Source: an uncultured Campylobacter sp. | GTDB taxonomy: Bacteria > Actinomycetota > Actinomycetes > Mycobacteriales > Mycobacteriaceae | DNA length: 7,856 bases | NCBI GenBank assembly: GCA_946221035.1 | Contig: CAMIME010000068.1 | Coordinates: 1-7,856, forward strand | Reading direction: 5' to 3' | Part shown: positions 5,378-7,856 of the stretch, piece by piece | Numbering within the stretch: the stretch's first letter is position 1 | Layout: each line of letters opens with the position of its first letter | Notes under the pieces: generated by a model | What the model was told of the DNA's origin: nothing | The model's input: the letters and a program-made list of their open reading frames with translations, nothing else | Databases searched by the model: none | Translations under genes and position numbers: made by a program

Positions 5378-6382
5378 CTAGACCGTTTCGGCCTGATCCA
5401 GGATGGCCTGCGGGATGGTCAGGCCCTGGGCCTTCGCGGCGTCCGGGTTGACCACGTAGGAGAACTCCGTGGCGGTCTCCACCGGCATCGTGGCCGGGTC
5501 CTCGCCGTCACGGAGCACCTTCAGCGCCATTTCGCCGGTCTGGTAGCCCAGCTTGGTGTAGTCGATGCCGATGGTGGCTGCGGCGCCGCCTTCGACGGTG
5601 CCGGCTTCTGCGGCGATGACGGGGATGCCCTTGGCCTCGGCGGCTTGTACCAACGAGGCAATGCCGGAGACGACCATGTTGTCAGTGGGGACGTAGAACA
5701 CGTCGACGTCACCCAACGCCTGTACGGCCTGCGGGATCTCGTTCACGCTGGTGACGGTCTGGGTTTCGACCGTCCAACCGCGCCCTTCCGCTTCCTCATC
5801 GGCGTTGTCCACCTGGATCTGTGAGTTGATTTCGCCGGAGGAGTAGACGACGCCGACCTTGGCAGTGTCGGGTACGAGCTGTGCAATCAGGTCGAACTGG
5901 TCCGCGATCGGGGTCTCGTCGGAGGTGCCGGTGGCGTTGCCGCCCGGGTTTTCCATGGATTCAACGAGCTGGGCCTCCACCGGGTCGGTGACGGCGGTGA
6001 AGAAGACCGGGATGTCGGTGATGTTTTGTACCACGGCCTGCGCGGCCGGGGTGGCCACCGACAAGACCGCGTCTAGGTTGTCGCCGGCGAACTGCTGGGC
6101 GATGGTCACCGCGGTGGCCTGCTCGCCGTTGGCGTTTTGCTCCTTCCACTTCACATCCACACCGGCGTCCGCGAAGGCCTGCTTGAAACCCTCGGTGGCG
6201 GCGTCGAGCGCCGGGTGCTGCACCAGCTGGCTAATGCCGATGGTGTAGGACTCCGCGCCGTCTGCGTTGTCGGCATTATTTGCGGTGTCAGCGGTTTCGC
6301 TTGAACAACCAGCGAGGGCGAGGGCTGTGGCGCCGAGGGTGGCGGCGACAACGCGAGCGCGACGGTGCATGGCGCGGAACAT
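5378..6382 (-). CDS. ABC importer substrate-binding lipoprotein (TrpX-like, COG2984 / PF04392)
   Basis: From the ATG at 6382 the product is 334 aa. That start has an AGGAGG ribosome site 6 nt upstream; a frame extending to 6436 would add 18 residues without any such site. Residues 1-25 are a lipoprotein signal peptide: basic start (HRRAR), hydrophobic core, and lipobox LAGC with Cys26 as the lipid-anchored residue. A polar Asn/Asp/Ala linker (about 29-44) follows, then the type I periplasmic-binding fold. Family motifs include ISQLVQHPALDAATEGFK (50-67), VFFTAVTDP (126-134), NPGGNATGTSD (145-155), FYVPTDN (229-235) and the C-terminal VNPDAAKAQGLTIP (311-324). It captures solute outside the membrane for the permease and ATPase encoded downstream. 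The ligand is unknown; aromatic amino acids are a candidate from TrpX/TyrX relatives. No T-box leader precedes it. Confidence 0.9.
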   Translation of the reverse strand: MFRAMHRRARVVAATLGATALALAGCSSETADTANNADNADGAESYTIGISQLVQHPALDAATEGFKQAFADAGVDVKWKEQNANGEQATAVTIAQQFAGDNLDAVLSVATPAAQAVVQNITDIPVFFTAVTDPVEAQLVESMENPGGNATGTSDETPIADQFDLIAQLVPDTAKVGVVYSSGEINSQIQVDNADEEAEGRGWTVETQTVTSVNEIPQAVQALGDVDVFYVPTDNMVVSGIASLVQAAEAKGIPVIAAEAGTVEGGAAATIGIDYTKLGYQTGEMALKVLRDGEDPATMPVETATEFSYVVNPDAAKAQGLTIPQAILDQAETV

Positions 6383-6388
6383 GGGGGA

Positions 6389-6394
6389 CCTCCT
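6389..6394 (-). promoter_or_regulatory. Ribosome binding site of the receptor gene
   Basis: A consensus AGGAGG on the minus strand ends 6 nt before the ATG at 6382 and decides that start over the upstream in-frame ATG at 6436 and the downstream one at 6370. Confidence 0.8.
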
Positions 6395-6417
6395 CGTAGG
6401 GGAACCTCGTAGGGAAA
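6392..6417. repeat. 13-bp tandem repeat in the 5' leader of the ABC operon
   Basis: CCTCGTAGGGGAA (6392-6404) is followed at once by CCTCGTAGGGAAA (6405-6417), with 12 of 13 positions identical. The first unit overlaps the ribosome binding site of the receptor gene. It looks like a recent tandem duplication by replication slippage; change in copy number would alter leader length. Confidence 0.7.
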
Positions 6418-6431
6418 CAAAGTTAGAGGTG

Positions 6432-6477
6432 AGCATAGAACATTTGAGTGCGCATATTATTCGCTTTCCCCAGGAAA
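6432..6477 (-). promoter_or_regulatory. Probable promoter region of the ABC operon
   Basis: Two -10-like hexamers are present on the minus strand: TATGCT (6432-6437), predicting a leader of about 43 nt, and TAATAT (6454-6459), predicting about 65 nt. Neither has a convincing -35 box. Just upstream lies the inverted repeat TTTCC-CCA-GGAAA (6465-6477), well placed for a regulator. Which hexamer is used cannot be settled from sequence. Confidence 0.4.
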
Positions 6478-6496
6478 CTTCGGACCGCGGGTTGAA

Positions 6497-6520
6497 TGCG
6501 GGCCGGCCGGTTGCGGGCCG
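6497..6520. repeat. 9-bp direct repeat upstream of the DyP gene
   Basis: TGCGGGCCG occurs at 6497-6505 and 6512-6520, a 15-bp period, about 20 bp upstream of the DyP -10 box. The first copy runs into the self-complementary GGCCGGCC (6501-6508). It may be a regulator site or simply high-GC sequence; I recognise no known box. Confidence 0.35.
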
Positions 6521-6538
6521 TCTCCGAAAAAGAGGGGG

Positions 6539-6544
6539 TAGGGT
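6539..6544 (+). promoter_or_regulatory. -10 box of the DyP gene (leaderless)
   Basis: TAGGGT is followed by 7 nt (GGCGCGG) and then the GTG at 6552, the same geometry as at the alkC and fic starts. No -35 hexamer stands out 16-18 bp upstream. A purine-rich AGAGGGGG at 6531-6538 is 13 nt from the GTG, too far for a normal ribosome site, which favours leaderless initiation. Confidence 0.55.
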
Positions 6545-6551
6545 GGCGCGG

Positions 6552-7640
6552 GTGAGCAGCAGGAATCAAGCCGAAGTCACCCAGACCGTCATCCTTCCGC
6601 AGTCGAAGGACGCGATCTTTCTTACCCTCGGATTCAAAGACGGCGAGGAGCAGGCGGCGCTCGAGGCGCTTTCCAGCCTTTCCAGCCTGACCAACGGCGT
6701 CGGTTTCCGCTACGCGGGCGCGAACCTGAGCGCGGTCGCGGGTATTGGCGCGAAAATGTGGGACCGGTTGTTCACCCTGGACAAGCCGGAGCACCTCCAC
6801 GAGTTCATCGAGCTGCGGGGCGAGAGGCACCACGCCCCGTCGACGCCGGGCGATCTGTTCTTCCATATCCGTGCTGACGAGTACGACGTCGCCTTCGAGC
6901 TCGCGCGCCGCATCAACGCGCTGGTGGAGGACGCGATCGATTACTACGACGAGGTGCACGCCTTCCAATACCAGGATTTCCGCGACCCGCTCGGTTTCGT
7001 CGACGGCACCGAGAGTCCGCGCGGTGATGAGGGCGTGGCCGTCGCCATCATCCGCGACGGCATGTGGGCCGGCGGCAGCTACATCGTGGAGCAGAAGTAC
7101 GTCCACGATCTGAAGAAGTGGAACGACCTGCCGGTGGAGGAACAAGAGCAGGTCATCGGCCGCACGAAGCACTCCGACATCGAGCTGGACACCAAGGCTG
7201 GCAACAGCCACGTCGCGGTGAACCAGGTGGAGGACGAGGACGGCAACGGCCTCGAGATCGTCCGCAACAATCTCTCATTCGGCGACGCGCTGGGCAAACA
7301 GGGCACCTTCTTCATGTCCTACGCCCGTGACCCTCGCGTCACCGAAGTGATGCTGCGCCGCATGTTTATCGGCGAGCCGGAGGGCAACACCGACCGCATC
7401 CTCGAGTTCTCCGAGGCGCTCACCGGCTGCAACTTCTTCGCGCCGCCGCGACTCTTCCTCGACCACTGCGCCAATTACGCCCACCCGCACATTCAGCCCG
7501 CCGAGGACCCGCAGCCGAACCAGCCCGCGATCAACCTGCCGCAGGGCAAGGCCGTCTTCCCGGACCGCGCGGACGTGCCCACCTCCCACAACGCGGAGGA
7601 CGTGGCGCAGGCGCACGCCCGCTACGGCGCGGGGAAGTAG
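6552..7640 (+). CDS. DyP-type heme peroxidase (YfeX-like) with extended C-terminus
   Basis: From the GTG at 6552 the product is 362 aa. DyP-type peroxidases are ferredoxin-like-fold heme enzymes that use hydrogen peroxide to oxidise dyes, phenols or metal ions; natural substrates are often unknown. The hallmark GFVDGTESP is at 148-156, with Asp151 the expected distal catalytic residue. The proximal heme-ligand His is probably His220 in NSHVAV and the distal Arg is Arg238 in IVRNNLSFG. YfeX-like elements AGANLSAVAGIGAKMW (55-70) and GCNFFAPP (292-299) are also present. There is no Tat or Sec signal, so it is predicted to be cytoplasmic. The tail after about residue 305 is Pro/Gln/His-rich and makes it longer than the 299-aa E. 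coli YfeX. It does not resemble the encapsulin-targeting peptide. Earlier frame positions back to 6267 lie in the divergent operon's leader and are excluded by the -10 box at 6539. Confidence 0.9.
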   Translation: MSSRNQAEVTQTVILPQSKDAIFLTLGFKDGEEQAALEALSSLSSLTNGVGFRYAGANLSAVAGIGAKMWDRLFTLDKPEHLHEFIELRGERHHAPSTPGDLFFHIRADEYDVAFELARRINALVEDAIDYYDEVHAFQYQDFRDPLGFVDGTESPRGDEGVAVAIIRDGMWAGGSYIVEQKYVHDLKKWNDLPVEEQEQVIGRTKHSDIELDTKAGNSHVAVNQVEDEDGNGLEIVRNNLSFGDALGKQGTFFMSYARDPRVTEVMLRRMFIGEPEGNTDRILEFSEALTGCNFFAPPRLFLDHCANYAHPHIQPAEDPQPNQPAINLPQGKAVFPDRADVPTSHNAEDVAQAHARYGAGK

Positions 7641-7656
7641 CATTTCACAGCTTATC

Positions 7657-7670
7657 GACGGCAGGCCGTC
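7657..7670. terminator. Small hairpin between convergent genes, weak terminator candidate
   Basis: GACGG (7657-7661) and CCGTC (7666-7670) form a 5-bp stem with a 4-nt loop CAGG, 16 nt after the DyP stop and 17 nt past the stop of the opposing gene. There is no U-tract on either strand, so it would at best be a weak or factor-assisted terminator. Confidence 0.35.
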
Positions 7671-7687
7671 ACCCGCACGCTCGGTAT

Positions 7688-7856
7688 TTAGATCTTGGCG
7701 ATCGGGCCGAGGACCCCGTCGATCGGCTGCGCAAGCAGCAGCGTAAGCACGCTCAGGGCGCCGAGCAGGCCGGCGATGATCGCCAGCAGCGGGGTCTGCC
7801 CCTCAGAAGAAGTCGTCTTCTCGGCCGGGGCTGGCGTCTCGGTCGGGGTTGGGGTG
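7688..7856 (-). CDS. C-terminal part of a membrane-anchored surface protein (runs off right edge)
   Basis: The visible 55 C-terminal residues end at a TAA at 7688-7690. They start with a Thr/Pro/Glu-rich stretch (TPTPTETPAPAEKTTSSEG), then a hydrophobic helix (about LLAIIAGLLGALSVLTLLLA), then a short tail QPIDGVLGPIAKI. This is the usual end of an exported actinobacterial protein held in the membrane by a C-terminal helix, with the Pro/Thr stalk spanning the envelope. Third positions are nearly all G or C, as in a real gene. No LPxTG sortase motif is visible. The functional domain lies outside the window. Corynebacterial heme-binding HtaA-type proteins share this C-terminal design, but nothing visible proves that identity. 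Confidence 0.75.
   Translation of the reverse strand, partial: TPTPTETPAPAEKTTSSEGQTPLLAIIAGLLGALSVLTLLLAQPIDGVLGPIAKI

Noticed and set aside
4679..5824. A 381-codon plus-strand open frame across the permease and receptor genes
   Set aside because: It spans the junction of two well-supported minus-strand genes and encodes Asp/Gly/His-rich sequence without membrane segments or motifs; a shadow frame.
6383..6480. T-box or other riboswitch ahead of the ABC operon
   Set aside because: The predicted leader is only about 40-70 nt, too short for a T-box, and contains no terminator hairpin with a U-tract or recognisable specifier region.
7590..7640. Encapsulin cargo peptide at the DyP C-terminus
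   Set aside because: The end reads HARYGAGK and lacks the hydrophobic Gly-Ser-Leu type targeting motif, and no encapsulin gene is in the window.
1..7856. Mobile element, CRISPR array, tRNA or rRNA gene
   Set aside because: I found no transposase or integrase motifs, no regularly spaced repeats beyond the short ones listed, and no cloverleaf or rRNA-like sequence.

Overview
The window looks like chromosomal DNA of a high-GC actinobacterium, most probably Corynebacterium or a close relative. Supporting this are high-GC third codon positions, start codons placed a fixed 7-8 nt behind TAnnnT -10 boxes (leaderless transcripts, common in this group), an SPP-less lipoprotein signal ending LAGC, and a Thr/Pro-rich surface-protein tail with a C-terminal membrane helix at the right edge. 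The genus is inferred, not shown.

Layout. Bases 1-82 (minus) hold the probable start of an unrecognised gene running off the left edge. Next comes a lower-GC intergenic stretch (about 45% GC over 111-240) with a 16-bp palindrome. Bases 267-1782 (minus) are a two-gene unit: an AlkC-type DNA glycosylase with a C-terminal Ig-like domain, followed after 4 nt by the ribosome-rescue hydrolase ArfB. Diverging from it is a Fic-fold protein whose motif reads QPFEDGNKR, with Gln in place of the catalytic His (1802-2467). Then follows a long-chain ChrA transporter (2501-3655, plus).

Converging on chrA is a complete three-gene ABC importer read leftward from about 6382 to 3682: lipoprotein receptor, single permease, ATPase. 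It belongs to the TrpXYZ-like family (COG2984/COG4120/COG1101). Diverging from it is a cytoplasmic DyP-type heme peroxidase (6552-7640, plus) with an unusual C-terminal tail. The last 169 bases hold the C-terminal end of a membrane-anchored surface protein on the minus strand.

Functionally this reads as ordinary chromosome carrying stress and transport functions: alkylation repair, ribosome rescue, oxyanion export, a peroxidase and a solute importer. I see no CRISPR array, insertion sequence, tRNA, rRNA or phage gene. The most notable signals are a symmetric shared -10 element that appears to drive two leaderless divergent genes, the His-to-Gln Fic protein, and the pairing of AlkC with ArfB.
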